NCBI GenBank assembly: GCA_947497145.1
Contig: CANMFQ010000003.1
Span: 248,001-312,000 of the forward strand
Source of the DNA: an uncultured Flavobacteriaceae bacterium
Lineage (GTDB): Bacteria; Bacteroidota; Bacteroidia; Flavobacteriales; Flavobacteriaceae
Length of the DNA: 64,000 nt
Direction: 5' to 3'
Below, piece by piece: positions 47,699 to 58,587 of this stretch. Numbering within the stretch: the first letter of the stretch is position 1; every line of letters starts with the position of its first letter. The notes beneath the pieces are model-generated. The model was not told where the DNA came from and did not search any database. It saw only the letters and a list, made by a program, of their open reading frames with translations. The position numbers and the translations under genes were made by a program.

Positions 47699-48220
47699 GT
47701 GAATTCGATAAAAAATAAAATTTACATTCTCTTAGTATGTGTTTCACTCAGTTCATGTGGTATTTATAATTTCACAGGAGGTAATGTGGGTGATGCCAAA
47801 ACCTTTCAAGTAAATTATTTTCAAAACTATGCCTCACAAAGTCCGGGTTCTACCTTTGAACCTGGCATGGATAGAGACTTTACGCTTGCCCTGCAAGATA
47901 GAATTCAAAACCAAACCAGCTTAGACTTGGTAAACAACGGTAAGTATGATTTACTTTACGAGGGCGAAATTGTTGAATACCGCGTAACGCCTATGAGCGC
48001 AACAGCGCAGCAAACAGCTGCTCAAAACAGACTATCTGTAGCCGTACAAGTACGTTTTACCAACAATACCAAAGAAGATGCAGATTTTGAACAACGTTTT
48101 TCTTTTTTCTATGATTTTCCTGCTGCCTCGCAGTTATCGGCAGTAAAATCTGAAGCCCATGAAATTATTTTTGAGCGTATTACCCAAGACATTTTTAACG
48201 CCTCACTTGCAGATTGGTAA
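47699..48220 (+). CDS. lptE: LptE-family outer-membrane assembly lipoprotein (copy 1, GTG start)
   Basis: A 173-residue lipoprotein (Cys20 in SLSSC) of the LptE family, which with LptD inserts lipopolysaccharide in the outer membrane. The Bacteroidota pattern is clear: GIYNFTGGNVGDAKTFQVNYF, YDLLYEGEIVEYRVTP, QQTAAQNRLSVAVQVRFTN and DADFEQRFSFFYDFPA. Start codon is GTG; no ATG is available before the signal sequence. The next gene is a tandem paralogue whose TTG start overlaps this stop. The 230 bases upstream hold no evident promoter box. Confidence 0.88.
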   Translation: MNSIKNKIYILLVCVSLSSCGIYNFTGGNVGDAKTFQVNYFQNYASQSPGSTFEPGMDRDFTLALQDRIQNQTSLDLVNNGKYDLLYEGEIVEYRVTPMSATAQQTAAQNRLSVAVQVRFTNNTKEDADFEQRFSFFYDFPAASQLSAVKSEAHEIIFERITQDIFNASLADW

Positions 48221-48771
48221 GCTTCAAAAACACAAAAAAGTTAAGCCTATTCTCTAGCGGTGTCTTTGTTATACTGCTATTTTTTCTCTTCCAAGCATGC
48301 GGCACTAAAGGAACATACAATTTTACAGGCGCCACTCCTAACACAGCAAAAACTGTAAAAATAAATCGGTTTAAAAACTACGCCGAAAAAAAGTCAAATA
48401 GCACATTTGAACCTAAAGCGGCTTCTCTTTTTACCCAAAGCCTTCAAGATGAAATTTTAAGCCTCCCAAGCTTAAACTTAGCAAATGACACTAATTACGA
48501 CCTATATTATGAAGGTGAAATTATTGAATACAGCATTAATCCCGTAAGCCCAACTGCAACGCAAACAGCAGCTCAAAACAGACTAACCATAGCCGTTCAA
48601 GTACGTTTTACCAACAACACCAAAGCAGATGCAGATTTTGAGCAACGTTTCTCCTTTTTCTATGATTTTCCGGCCACCACTCAGCTATCAGCTGTAAAAT
48701 CAGAAGCTCATGAGGTAATTTTTGAACGTATTACCCAAGATATTTTTAACGCCTCACTTGCTACTTGGTAG
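48214..48771 (+). CDS. LptE-family lipoprotein (copy 2, tandem paralogue, TTG start)
   Basis: A 185-residue lipoprotein (Cys29 in LFQAC) with the same layout as copy 1. The C-terminal 75 or so residues are nearly the same (AAQNRL.IAVQVRFTNNTK, DADFEQRFSFFYDFPA, QLSAVKSEAHEVIFERIT), while the N-terminal half has diverged much more. The best start is TTG at 48214, which overlaps the copy 1 stop by 7 bases; there is no ATG in this frame before the signal sequence. One copy may serve LptD and the other something else, or they may form mixed complexes; this is inference. Confidence 0.83.
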   Translation: MVSFKNTKKLSLFSSGVFVILLFFLFQACGTKGTYNFTGATPNTAKTVKINRFKNYAEKKSNSTFEPKAASLFTQSLQDEILSLPSLNLANDTNYDLYYEGEIIEYSINPVSPTATQTAAQNRLTIAVQVRFTNNTKADADFEQRFSFFYDFPATTQLSAVKSEAHEVIFERITQDIFNASLATW

Positions 48772-48867
48772 CACAGGAAAAGAAAAAAAGAAAAAAATAA
48801 TTATTACTTTGCAGCTAATACGCATTACTTTGCACCAAACACCAAGTACGTAGCACTTTTTTATACC

Positions 48868-49812
48868 ATGAACGTAACAGACTTTACATATCTTCTGCAA
48901 AACCCCAACGAAACAACCACCTTGGAGCAAACCACGCAACTAGAAGATATACTTACTGAATTTCCATATTTTCAGGCTGCAAGAGCTGTGCATTTAAAAG
49001 GCCTAAAAAACCTAAATAGCTTTAAATACAATAATGCGCTAAAAATTACAGCAGCGTATACCACTGATAGAGATATTTTATTTGATTTCATCACTTCAGA
49101 AGATTTTTTACAAAATAAAATAGCGAATTCCATCTCAGGAAAAACAACAACTTTAGAGGAAACAGTAATTAACAATCTTGAAGAAATAGTACCTCCACAA
49201 AAAGAAGAAATCACTATTGTACAAGAATCAGCAGACAAACCCTTACCTCAAAATAGTATTGATGCAGCACATATTTTAGACCCCAATTTATTTAAAGCAT
49301 CTAATTTAAAAGAAAACTCAGCTGCAAAACAAGGGTCGCAAAAAACAGAGAAAACAACTAGCGAAAGTGAAAAGCAACTCGAAATAGGAAAGCCACTACC
49401 GTTTACAAAACAAGAAAAGCACTCCTTTACAGAATGGCTTCAGCATGCCACCAAAAAAACCATTCAACGCGACACTGACAACAAAACCGTTGATAACCCA
49501 AAGGCCGATTTTAAGCTAGAAAAGCAAGTGCTAAAACAGAAAAAATTTGACCTTATCGACAAATTTATTGCTGAAAGCCCCAAAATAATTCCTAAAGAAA
49601 ACCCAGCAACAAAAATAGAAACTAAACAAGCATCAAAGTTTGACGCTAAAGAGTTGATGACCGAGACTTTGGCAAAGGTATACCTAGAACAAAAAAAGTA
49701 TAAAAAAGCCATACAAGCCTATCGGATTTTAAGTTTGAAATATCCAGAAAAAAGTGGTTTCTTTGCAGACCGAATAAAATCGGTAGAAAAAATACAACAA
49801 GAAAACACCTAG
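48868..49812 (+). CDS. TPR-like protein between lptE and secG
   Basis: A 314-residue soluble protein. The N-terminus (YLLQNPNETTTLEQTTQLEDILTEFPYFQAARAVHLKGL) resembles Bacteroidota hypothetical proteins found next to secG; the middle (about residues 90-250) is low-complexity and rich in Lys, Glu, Thr and Gln; the C-terminus has one TPR-like unit (TETLAKVYLEQKKYKKAIQAYRILSLKYP). No signal peptide or membrane segment is evident. Five bases before secG, so co-transcribed. Exact role unknown. The sequence ATTACTTTGCA is repeated twice just upstream (48803-48813, 48824-48834). Confidence 0.8.
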   Translation: MNVTDFTYLLQNPNETTTLEQTTQLEDILTEFPYFQAARAVHLKGLKNLNSFKYNNALKITAAYTTDRDILFDFITSEDFLQNKIANSISGKTTTLEETVINNLEEIVPPQKEEITIVQESADKPLPQNSIDAAHILDPNLFKASNLKENSAAKQGSQKTEKTTSESEKQLEIGKPLPFTKQEKHSFTEWLQHATKKTIQRDTDNKTVDNPKADFKLEKQVLKQKKFDLIDKFIAESPKIIPKENPATKIETKQASKFDAKELMTETLAKVYLEQKKYKKAIQAYRILSLKYPEKSGFFADRIKSVEKIQQENT

Positions 49813-49817
49813 TAACG

Positions 49818-50180
49818 ATGAATACATTTTCAATATTTTTAATTCTTATCATCATTGTATGCTTACTATTAATGTTGGTGGTAATGGTTCAAAACCCAAA
49901 AGGCGGAGGATTATCTTCTTCATTTGGCGGTGGCGGCAATCAAGTGATTGGAGGCGTTAAAAAAACAGGAGACTTTTTAGACAAAAGCACATGGACATTA
50001 GCAGCAGTGTTGGTGGTACTAATTTTGGCTTCAAACATTGCACTTAAAGGAAGTTTTGGCAATGGAGATTCAAAGCTGTTAAACGGCGATGAAATAGAAA
50101 ACACTTTACCGGGTGACCCTGTTGAAGCTGATTTACCAGCACCTGCCACAGACAGCACTACTCCTCCAGATACCGAGTAG
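49818..50180 (+). CDS. secG: Preprotein translocase subunit SecG
   Basis: A 120-residue inner-membrane subunit of the Sec translocon. Two membrane helices: about residues 3-23 (IFLILIIIVCLLLMLVVMVQNPKGGGLS, the SecG hallmark) and about 55-72 (WTLAAVLVVLILASNIAL), with the glycine-rich loop FGGGGNQVIGGVKK between them. The acidic, proline-rich tail (PGDPVEADLPAPATDSTTP) is common in Bacteroidota. It is followed directly by a strong terminator. Confidence 0.95.
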   Translation: MNTFSIFLILIIIVCLLLMLVVMVQNPKGGGLSSSFGGGGNQVIGGVKKTGDFLDKSTWTLAAVLVVLILASNIALKGSFGNGDSKLLNGDEIENTLPGDPVEADLPAPATDSTTPPDTE

Positions 50181-50202
50181 AACTACATAAAAAAAATAGC
50201 AT

Positions 50203-50240
50203 AAAATGCCAGCTTAATGACAAGCTGGCATTTTTGTTTT
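50203..50240 (+). terminator. Intrinsic terminator after secG
   Basis: Stem AAAATGCCAGCTT / AAGCTGGCATTTT (13 bp, perfect), loop 6 bases, then a T-rich tail. It lies 22 bases after the secG stop and separates it from groES. Confidence 0.87.
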
Positions 50241-50259
50241 ACAAAATGTCAGTTTCTAC

Positions 50260-50285
50260 CTAATGGCACAATTTCTGCCCATTAG
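50260..50285 (+). promoter_or_regulatory. Inverted repeat upstream of groES, possible operator
   Basis: CTAATGG (50260-50266) and CCATTAG (50279-50285) form a 7-bp inverted repeat with 12-base spacing. A promoter-like TATATTTA lies at 50294-50301, so the repeat would cover the -33 region. It is not a CIRCE element (TTAGCACTC-N9-GAGTGCTAA), which is absent here. Confidence 0.3.
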
Positions 50286-50326
50286 AAGGAAGTTATATTT
50301 AAATCAATTTTAAAAACTGAAATACT

Positions 50327-50605
50327 ATGAGTAAAGTTAGCATTAAACCATTGGCAGATAGAGTTCTTATCGAGCCTATGGCAGCTGAAACAAAAACTGC
50401 ATCTGGCATATACATTCCAGACACCGCAAAAGAAAAACCTCAAAAAGGTAAAGTAGTAGCCGTAGGTCCTGGCACCAAAGATGAAAAAGTAACTGTAAAT
50501 GTAGGTGACACCGTTCTTTACGGAAAATATGCTGGTACAGAGCTAAAATTAGAAGGTACTGATTACTTAATGATGCGCGAAAGTGACATCTTAGCAATTA
50601 TCTAA
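50327..50605 (+). CDS. groES: Co-chaperonin GroES
   Basis: A 92-residue heptameric lid for GroEL. Typical start [34 protein letters not shown] containing the mobile loop, then [10 protein letters not shown] and [11 protein letters not shown], ending [13 protein letters not shown]. Length is normal. It pairs with groEL 97 bases downstream. No CIRCE repeat is visible upstream; a different inverted repeat lies at 50260-50285. Confidence 0.98.
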   Translation: MSKVSIKPLADRVLIEPMAAETKTASGIYIPDTAKEKPQKGKVVAVGPGTKDEKVTVNVGDTVLYGKYAGTELKLEGTDYLMMRESDILAII

Positions 50606-50654
50606 TACCTTTTTTCTGCTACGGCAGATATTTACACACAAAAACGCTTATTAA

Positions 50655-52334
<1,680 letters not shown>

Positions 52335-52356
52335 TAGCGCATTAGCGATACAAACT

Positions 52357-52396
52357 AAAAAGCCATTTGTGAATTTTCGCAAATGGCTTTTTTTAT
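52357..52396 (+). terminator. Intrinsic terminator after groEL
   Basis: Stem AAAAAGCCATTTG / CAAATGGCTTTTT (13 bp, extendable by a G-U and a G-C pair), loop AATTTT, then further T. Confidence 0.87.
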
Positions 52397-52621
52397 ACTG
52401 TAGTATATTGATATTACAATGCACAATGCAAATCTCCCCTATCTGCATGGTTTTTGACTATAAAAAAGTGAAACTACCATATACAATACACAGGAGAAGC
52501 ATCGTGATTTTTATCCAAAGAATAGAACACTTCCTTTTGAAGGATGAAAATTTTAAGCAGGTTAATGCTGTATTATTGGCATCAACATATGCCCTAAACG
52601 AAAAACACCAGTAATTCGCAT

Positions 52622-52661
52622 AAAAAAGTGCGCTTTGGACAACTACCCAAAGCGCACTTTT
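52622..52661 (-). terminator. Intrinsic terminator after hppA
   Basis: Perfect 15-bp stem (AAAAGTGCGCTTTGG at 52624-52638, CCAAAGCGCACTTTT at 52647-52661), loop 8 bases; on the minus strand a T run follows. It lies 23 bases after the hppA stop and may also act on transcripts from the plus strand. Confidence 0.8.
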
Positions 52662-52684
52662 ACATGCAATTATTTATACGAAAA

Positions 52685-55078
52685 CTATTTCATTACAACC
52701 GATGCATTTTTATAAGCCTCTACCATAGCCTCTACTGCCATTTTGGTAGCACCTACAAACTCTTTTACTTCTTCTTTTTTACTTCCGTTTTCAACAAAAA
52801 CAGCCGTAACAAGTGCTTTAAAAGAACCATCAGCGGTATTACTCATTTCAACACGAAATTCTTTCTCTACTTCACGCACTTCTTTCATACCGTCTTCCGT
52901 AATAGCAATAGTAGTACCATCTTCTTTTATAATACTCACGCTATCACTTGGTGAAATACTCACCAAACTTGGCGCAATTACCAAAGCAACCACAGACATC
53001 AATTTCAACAAGATGTTTAATGATGGCCCAGAAGTGTCTTTAAATGGATCACCTACCGTATCACCCACAACAGCAGCCTTGTGCGCATCAGAACCTTTAC
53101 GACCATCTGATTCTATCATTTTCTTAGCATTATCCCAAGCACCACCAGCGTTTGATTGAAAAATGGCCATAAGAACACCACAGGTAGTAACCCCTGCCAA
53201 AAGTCCACCTAACATTTCAGCCCCTCCAAGGAAACCAACAGCTACAGGAACTACGATAGCCAAAAGACCTGGCAATACCATTTCTTTAATAGAAGCTTTG
53301 GTAGAAATATCTACACACTTATCATATTCAGCATACCCATCGGCAGCATCAAAAATAGCGCGTTGTTCTTTAGTCGCTTTAGACATATCAGAATCAACAG
53401 CTCTCATTACCTCTAATGCCGCTTTTAATTGCGGAATATCTCTAAACTGACGTCTTACCTCTTCAATCATTGCCATTGCAGCACGTCCTACCGCATTCAT
53501 TGACAAGGCAGAGAATACAAAAGGAAGCATCCCTCCTACTAAAAGACCTGCCATAATTTTAGGCTGAGACACATCAATAGAATCTACTTTGGCTACCTTC
53601 ATAAAAGCAGAAAACAACGCCAACGCCGTTAAAGCCGCTGAAGCAATAGCAAAACCTTTACCAATAGCAGCAGTTGTATTACCAACAGCATCCAATTTAT
53701 CAGTACGTTCACGAACTTCACTTGGCAATTCTGCCATTTCAGCAATACCACCAGCGTTATCAGAAATAGGCCCGTAAGCATCAACAGCCAACTGAATACC
53801 TGTATTTGCCAACATACCTACGGCAGCAATTGCAATACCATAAAGACCAGCAAAATGATGCGATACTAAAATGGCAGCAGCAATTAATAAGATAGGAATC
53901 ATGGTAGACATCATACCCACACCCAAACCAGCAATAATATTAGTTGCAGCACCAGTTTCTGATTGCTTTACAATAGAATTTACCGGTTTTGTACCTGTAC
54001 CTGTATAATATTCTGTAATCTTACCAACACCTAAACCAGCTACAAGACCCGCTAACGTTGCCCAGAAAATACCCATAGCACCACTTGGCAAACCTGCTAC
54101 AGTTTCAGGAATTAAAGCATTAATAATAAAGTAAGAAGCCACTACCATAAGACCAGCAGAACCAAACTCACCAATATTCAATGCTGTTTGTGGGTTTCCA
54201 CCATCTTTTACTTTTACAAAGAAAGTACCTATAATAGACATTATAATACCTACCGCAGCCAATACCAACGGAAGATACACTGCTCCTAAACCAGCAAAAT
54301 CAGGTGTAATAATAAAAGCCCCCAACACCATAGTACCAATAATAGAACCTACATAAGACTCAAACAAATCGGCACCCATACCAGCAACATCACCTACATT
54401 ATCACCAACATTATCGGCAATAGTAGCCGGGTTTAAAGGGTGGTCTTCTGGAATACCAGCTTCAACCTTACCTACTAAATCTGCACCAACATCGGCAGCT
54501 TTGGTATAAATACCACCACCAACTCTAGCAAAAAGCGCAATTGAAGACGCTCCTAACGAAAAGCCAGACAACACATTAAGCACCAAACCTAAGTTATCGG
54601 CACCAGGCCATATGGCTTGGTAGATAATAAAAAGACCACTAAGCCCCAAAACACCCAAACCAACAACACCCAAGCCCATTACTGCACCACCTGCAAAGGC
54701 AACTTCTAGTGCCTTACCTAAAGATGTTCTTGCTGCTTGCGTTGTTCTAACGTTTGCTTTTGTAGCTACTTTCATTCCAATAAAGCCCGCCAAAGCAGAA
54801 CATATGGCACCTACGATGAAAGACACCGCTACCATACCATTTGACCCTACTTCATTACTCCCTTTAAAGAAAAGAAGAATAGCAACGGCTATTACAAAAA
54901 TTGAAAGAATTTTGTACTCGGCCTTTAAAAAAGACATCGCACCATCAGAAATGTTTTTGGCTATTCTTGCCATTTTGGCATCGCCCACCTCCTGTTTTGA
55001 AACCCACATGTTTTTCACAAACACAAAAAGTAGTGCTAAGACTCCAAATACAGGTAAAAATTGAATTACTAATTCCAT
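52685..55078 (-). CDS. hppA: Membrane-bound, K+-dependent pyrophosphatase (Na+ and/or H+ pump)
   Basis: A 797-residue integral membrane enzyme that couples pyrophosphate hydrolysis to cation export. About 16 membrane helices; substrate motif [19 protein letters not shown] followed by [19 protein letters not shown]. The [12 protein letters not shown] segment carries alanine where K+-independent enzymes have lysine, so it is of the K+-dependent class, many of which pump Na+. After the last helix ([13 protein letters not shown]) comes a soluble 91-residue tail (about 707-797) not usual in the family; in known structures this end faces the periplasm. The soluble pyrophosphatase gene lies upstream on the same strand. 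Confidence 0.95.
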   Translation of the reverse strand: MELVIQFLPVFGVLALLFVFVKNMWVSKQEVGDAKMARIAKNISDGAMSFLKAEYKILSIFVIAVAILLFFKGSNEVGSNGMVAVSFIVGAICSALAGFIGMKVATKANVRTTQAARTSLGKALEVAFAGGAVMGLGVVGLGVLGLSGLFIIYQAIWPGADNLGLVLNVLSGFSLGASSIALFARVGGGIYTKAADVGADLVGKVEAGIPEDHPLNPATIADNVGDNVGDVAGMGADLFESYVGSIIGTMVLGAFIITPDFAGLGAVYLPLVLAAVGIIMSIIGTFFVKVKDGGNPQTALNIGEFGSAGLMVVASYFIINALIPETVAGLPSGAMGIFWATLAGLVAGLGVGKITEYYTGTGTKPVNSIVKQSETGAATNIIAGLGVGMMSTMIPILLIAAAILVSHHFAGLYGIAIAAVGMLANTGIQLAVDAYGPISDNAGGIAEMAELPSEVRERTDKLDAVGNTTAAIGKGFAIASAALTALALFSAFMKVAKVDSIDVSQPKIMAGLLVGGMLPFVFSALSMNAVGRAAMAMIEEVRRQFRDIPQLKAALEVMRAVDSDMSKATKEQRAIFDAADGYAEYDKCVDISTKASIKEMVLPGLLAIVVPVAVGFLGGAEMLGGLLAGVTTCGVLMAIFQSNAGGAWDNAKKMIESDGRKGSDAHKAAVVGDTVGDPFKDTSGPSLNILLKLMSVVALVIAPSLVSISPSDSVSIIKEDGTTIAITEDGMKEVREVEKEFRVEMSNTADGSFKALVTAVFVENGSKKEEVKEFVGATKMAVEAMVEAYKNASVVMK

Positions 55079-55140
55079 TTTGTTCAGTTGTTTTTAGTTA
55101 TTTTTTTAACGAAAGCTAATGTACTAAAATCAAACAGAAT

Positions 55141-55176
55141 AAAAAAAGCTGTTTTTGCGAACAAAAACAGCTTTTT
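55141..55176 (-). terminator. Intrinsic terminator after the soluble pyrophosphatase gene
   Basis: Perfect 15-bp stem (AAAAAGCTGTTTTTG at 55143-55157, CAAAAACAGCTTTTT at 55162-55176), loop CGAA, then T on the minus strand. It uncouples ppa from hppA. Confidence 0.83.
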
Positions 55177-55203
55177 AAAATATTAATTTCTCTTAAAAAT
55201 CCT

Positions 55204-55731
55204 TTAAATAGTAAAAGTGCGCTTCTTTTTATGATCACTATCGTCATAACGCTTAACACATTCGTGATATATTTTTCGCGCTTCCTCTGCATTACCCCAG
55301 CCTCCTACGTCTACTTTTTTCTTTTCTAAGTCTTTATAAACCTGAAAGAAATGCTCAATCTCTTTTTGCCTGTGCGGGTTTAAATCGCTAATATCATTAT
55401 AGTTATTCCAAATAGGATCACTAACTGGTACACAAATAATTTTTTCATCAGGCCCCTTTTCATCAGCCATATGAAAAACACCTATTGGTTTTACTTCCAT
55501 TACTACCATTGGATAGGTGGGTTCAGCTCCCATCACCAAAACATCTAAAGGATCTTTATCTAGAGCTAAAGTTTCAGGAATAAAACCATAATCACCTGGG
55601 TACATCATTGAAGAAAACAACATACGATCAAACCGAATCTTATGCAATGTAAAATCATATTCGTATTTATTCCTACTTCCCTTAGGAATTTCAATTAACA
55701 CGTCGAAAGTTATATTTTTCTGTTTACTCAT
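55204..55731 (-). CDS. ppa: Inorganic pyrophosphatase (soluble, family I)
   Basis: A 175-residue cytoplasmic Mg2+-dependent enzyme that hydrolyses pyrophosphate and pulls biosynthetic reactions forward. Motifs: DVLIEIPKGSRNKYEYD, MMYPGDYGFIPETLALDKDPLDVLV (the three-Asp metal site in DKDPLD) and KIICVPVSDP, ending in a lysine-rich segment. A frame beginning at TTG 55752 is longer, but that TTG lies inside a TACCTTTG promoter box (55750-55757), so ATG 55731 is the start. Terminator downstream at 55141-55176. Confidence 0.97.
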   Translation of the reverse strand: MSKQKNITFDVLIEIPKGSRNKYEYDFTLHKIRFDRMLFSSMMYPGDYGFIPETLALDKDPLDVLVMGAEPTYPMVVMEVKPIGVFHMADEKGPDEKIICVPVSDPIWNNYNDISDLNPHRQKEIEHFFQVYKDLEKKKVDVGGWGNAEEARKIYHECVKRYDDSDHKKKRTFTI

Positions 55732-55749
55732 TATATTTTTTTTGAACTG

Positions 55750-55757
55750 CAAAGGTA
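55750..55757 (-). promoter_or_regulatory. -7 promoter element for ppa
   Basis: Minus-strand TACCTTTG matches TAnnTTTG and gives a start about 12 bases before the ATG at 55731. No TTG at the right distance upstream. Confidence 0.5.
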
Positions 55758-55975
55758 CTTGAAATATATAATTTGAAGAATTGTTAACTGTAAAAAACTA
55801 CATTTTAAACATATAGCTATAAAAGCTACAAACAGTCCTATTTTTCATAAATGATACTGACGTATATCTCATTTTTTACAAGAAGAACATATTTTCCTGT
55901 GGCTTAAGTTCCTACGCCATATACTTAGACAGCTCATTAGGTTTTGATATACCATCAAATACACGAACCATAAAC

Positions 55976-58477
55976 CTAAAAATTAAACCCAAAAGTACCC
56001 GTAATACTAAAGGGTCTGGCATTAGGTCTATCGAGATAATTGCCTCTAAAATTGAAATCGATACGTAGTATTTTAAATATATTTCCAATACCGAATGAAT
56101 ATTCGTAGTATATCTTATCTGAAGGGGCTTGCAATGGCGTATTTACAGTTGCAGGAGCACTCAATGCAATATTCTCATCTGAAAGCTGTCCCCACACACC
56201 ACGCAAGGCTATTAATTCTCTCAAATTCCATTTACGAATCACAGGAATACGCGAAAAAAGTCGTCCATTAAAATTATGCTGCAAGTGCAACGACGCATAG
56301 GTATCGGTTACAAATTCATAAAAATCTAGATTTGGAAATGTCCCATAATTAGAGAAAAAAGTTTGATTACCAGGTACTACGCTAAGTAATCCTAGCGGTA
56401 TCTCACCAAAGGTTTTTCCAATCTCTAAGGTACTAAACAGCCTTCCAAAACCTCCTATTTGCCATGGCTGCCCATATGAAAATTGAATTCTACGGTAATC
56501 AAAATCACTATTCAGCGGTCCTTTTAAGCCTTGTGTATACTTCAATAACAACGTACTATAATTATCATTGATATCTCTACGCTCTACACCATATCCAATA
56601 GTTCTTTTACCTGGCGTGTAAATCAATAAGGCATTCACATCAAACTGACGTATTTCTGATGCTATTCCGGTAGGTGAATCAGCATCTACATAATCTAAAC
56701 TAAAATCATTAGGCAAAGCAGAACTCAAGGTACGAAAAGTGCTACCGACCCCAATTCTAAAATTAGTCACAGGCTCTATTTCAACATTTAATGCGCTCAA
56801 ATTAATTTTCGTAAGCCTATTATTAGCCCCTACGGTTACTAAAGATGATGATGCAATACTACGCCCCAAAACATCATTTGTAGCGGTAAGGCTCACACCC
56901 AACTGTTCAATATCCCTCCGATTTCCACCTGAAACAATCAGCCTATTTCTTTTATCCAATAAGAACTTTCCTGAGATACCAGTTTTCACCACCTGATCGG
57001 CAAAACCGTATGCAAGATACCCCTCTAAACGCCATGGGTCATTTTCACCAAAATAAGTTCTTGCCCCCATACGTATACGGGCTCCTTCTGCTTCATTATA
57101 TCCAAAAAAATCATAAACAGACCCAATATCAATATTCCATTTATCAATTTCAACATAACCAGAACCTAAAATACTTACCAAGTTATAGTATGATTTAAAT
57201 TTAGGAACGGTCTTTAAGGTGTCTAATAATTTGTAGACCCCAGACTCATCTTTATTAAGGCCTTCAAGTCTGTTGGCCACCCAAAACTCGTCATCCTTAA
57301 CAACTGCCTTAGGATCAAACGGATTCTTATCTGCCTTGTAAAAGTTTTTAGGCTTGACTTCGTTAAACTTATAGTGATCAAATACCGTTGTTCGCTTTCC
57401 ATACAACCCTCGTGATTTCTCTTTTTTGTTGAAACTAAAATCACTGAGCATATAATCACGCTTTAACAAAAAAACCGAATCATTAACAACTTCAAAATCT
57501 TGTTCAATATAAATTTCCTTAACCCAATTTATATTTGCGCTTTTGGTAACTTCTAAATTGATATTTTTAATGGCATAGGTAGAGTCATTTACCCAAAAAT
57601 CACCCTTAAAGGTTAATTCATTTTTACGCCTAGGATAATACACAATGTTATAGCACCACTTATTATCAATAAAAGCACTATCACGTAAAGCATAATTATA
57701 GGTATCTATTCCTGTCCTTGAAAGCGGACTCGTAAAACTCTTGTCAAAGAATTTTAAATAATTATCATAAATATCATACTCTTGGTACAAATCTGCTATA
57801 AAGGCAATAATAGCCTGGTTATTATCGAAACCAGAATTTTTATTCCCTAAAATTTTCTCTTTTTCTTCGTTTAATAAATTATCTCCATAAACATTTGAAA
57901 AAGTCTCATTTAAAAATATAGGCAAATAGGTTTTTCCTGTAATACGAGACGTATCTAAATCTTGAAAAACAAACTCAAGTCCCTTAAAAATTTTACTTTT
58001 TATAAGCGTACTGTCAATAGTATTTAAATCAAACTCTACCTTTTCATATTTATCAAAAGCATATTGATCAAATTTACGTAAGCCATTCACACGTTTTTTA
58101 GCCCAAATCTTTCGTAAAATATCAACTGCAGGGTTATTTTTTTTTGATTGTTTTCCTGAAATAAGCACTACCTCATCAAGTTGCTCAGTGCTCTCAGTCA
58201 TAACAATTTTCATCTTATAGGTTACTTTTGAAGTCAAGACTATTTCTTTACTCTCGTAACCAATAAAAGAAACCACCAAAGTATCATGCGTAGTGTCTGA
58301 TTCTAAATAAAAAACGCCATTATCGTTAGAAATTGTACCTTCAATAGAGTTTTTAAAAAGCACATTAGCAAAAGCCACAGGATCGCCTTGTTCATCAACA
58401 ACAACACCACCAACTTTGGTTTGCCCAACAACAACAGACGTTAAAAGAAAAAGAAAACAAAAAAGAAAGTTTTTCAT
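55976..58477 (-). CDS. DUF5686 / carboxypeptidase-regulatory-like outer-membrane-type protein
   Basis: An 833-residue exported protein. Signal peptide residues 1-18 (LFLLTSVVVGQ); a carboxypeptidase-regulatory-like beta-sandwich at about 22-110 (GGVVVDEQGDPVAFANVLFKNS and VVSFIGYESKEIVL); then a long region of DUF5686 type ending in a beta-rich, aromatic C-terminus (ITGTFGFNF), as expected for an outer-membrane barrel. No TonB plug is visible, so it is not a SusC. Widespread in Bacteroidota; function not known. It lies downstream of pdhB on the same strand, with a terminator between them. Confidence 0.85.
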   Translation of the reverse strand: MKNFLFCFLFLLTSVVVGQTKVGGVVVDEQGDPVAFANVLFKNSIEGTISNDNGVFYLESDTTHDTLVVSFIGYESKEIVLTSKVTYKMKIVMTESTEQLDEVVLISGKQSKKNNPAVDILRKIWAKKRVNGLRKFDQYAFDKYEKVEFDLNTIDSTLIKSKIFKGLEFVFQDLDTSRITGKTYLPIFLNETFSNVYGDNLLNEEKEKILGNKNSGFDNNQAIIAFIADLYQEYDIYDNYLKFFDKSFTSPLSRTGIDTYNYALRDSAFIDNKWCYNIVYYPRRKNELTFKGDFWVNDSTYAIKNINLEVTKSANINWVKEIYIEQDFEVVNDSVFLLKRDYMLSDFSFNKKEKSRGLYGKRTTVFDHYKFNEVKPKNFYKADKNPFDPKAVVKDDEFWVANRLEGLNKDESGVYKLLDTLKTVPKFKSYYNLVSILGSGYVEIDKWNIDIGSVYDFFGYNEAEGARIRMGARTYFGENDPWRLEGYLAYGFADQVVKTGISGKFLLDKRNRLIVSGGNRRDIEQLGVSLTATNDVLGRSIASSSLVTVGANNRLTKINLSALNVEIEPVTNFRIGVGSTFRTLSSALPNDFSLDYVDADSPTGIASEIRQFDVNALLIYTPGKRTIGYGVERRDINDNYSTLLLKYTQGLKGPLNSDFDYRRIQFSYGQPWQIGGFGRLFSTLEIGKTFGEIPLGLLSVVPGNQTFFSNYGTFPNLDFYEFVTDTYASLHLQHNFNGRLFSRIPVIRKWNLRELIALRGVWGQLSDENIALSAPATVNTPLQAPSDKIYYEYSFGIGNIFKILRIDFNFRGNYLDRPNARPFSITGTFGFNF

Positions 58478-58524
58478 ATAATAAGTTCAATTATTTCAGT
58501 GATTTTATCAAAAAACGTACCAAC

Positions 58525-58561
58525 AAAAAAAATGCTTCGTCGTAGTAACTACAACGAAGCA
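58525..58561 (-). terminator. Intrinsic terminator after pdhB
   Basis: TGCTTCGT / ACGAAGCA plus GTAG / CTAC (12 pairs, one internal mismatch), loop TAA; eight T follow on the minus strand. It lies 27 bases after the pdhB stop. Confidence 0.85.
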
Positions 58562-58587
58562 AATGCGAATTTACTATAATTGATCGC

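Larger units (their letters stand above)
52335..52684. other. Intergenic region between groEL and hppA (convergent)
   Basis: A 350-base stretch with two hairpin terminators near its ends (52357-52396 and 52622-52661). An 81-codon open frame at 52369-52614 begins inside the groEL terminator and has no recognisable similarity; I do not treat it as a gene. Confidence 0.6.

Noticed and set aside
52369-52614. 81-codon open frame between groEL and hppA
   Set aside because: It starts inside the groEL terminator hairpin, has no recognisable domain and lies in a convergent gap.
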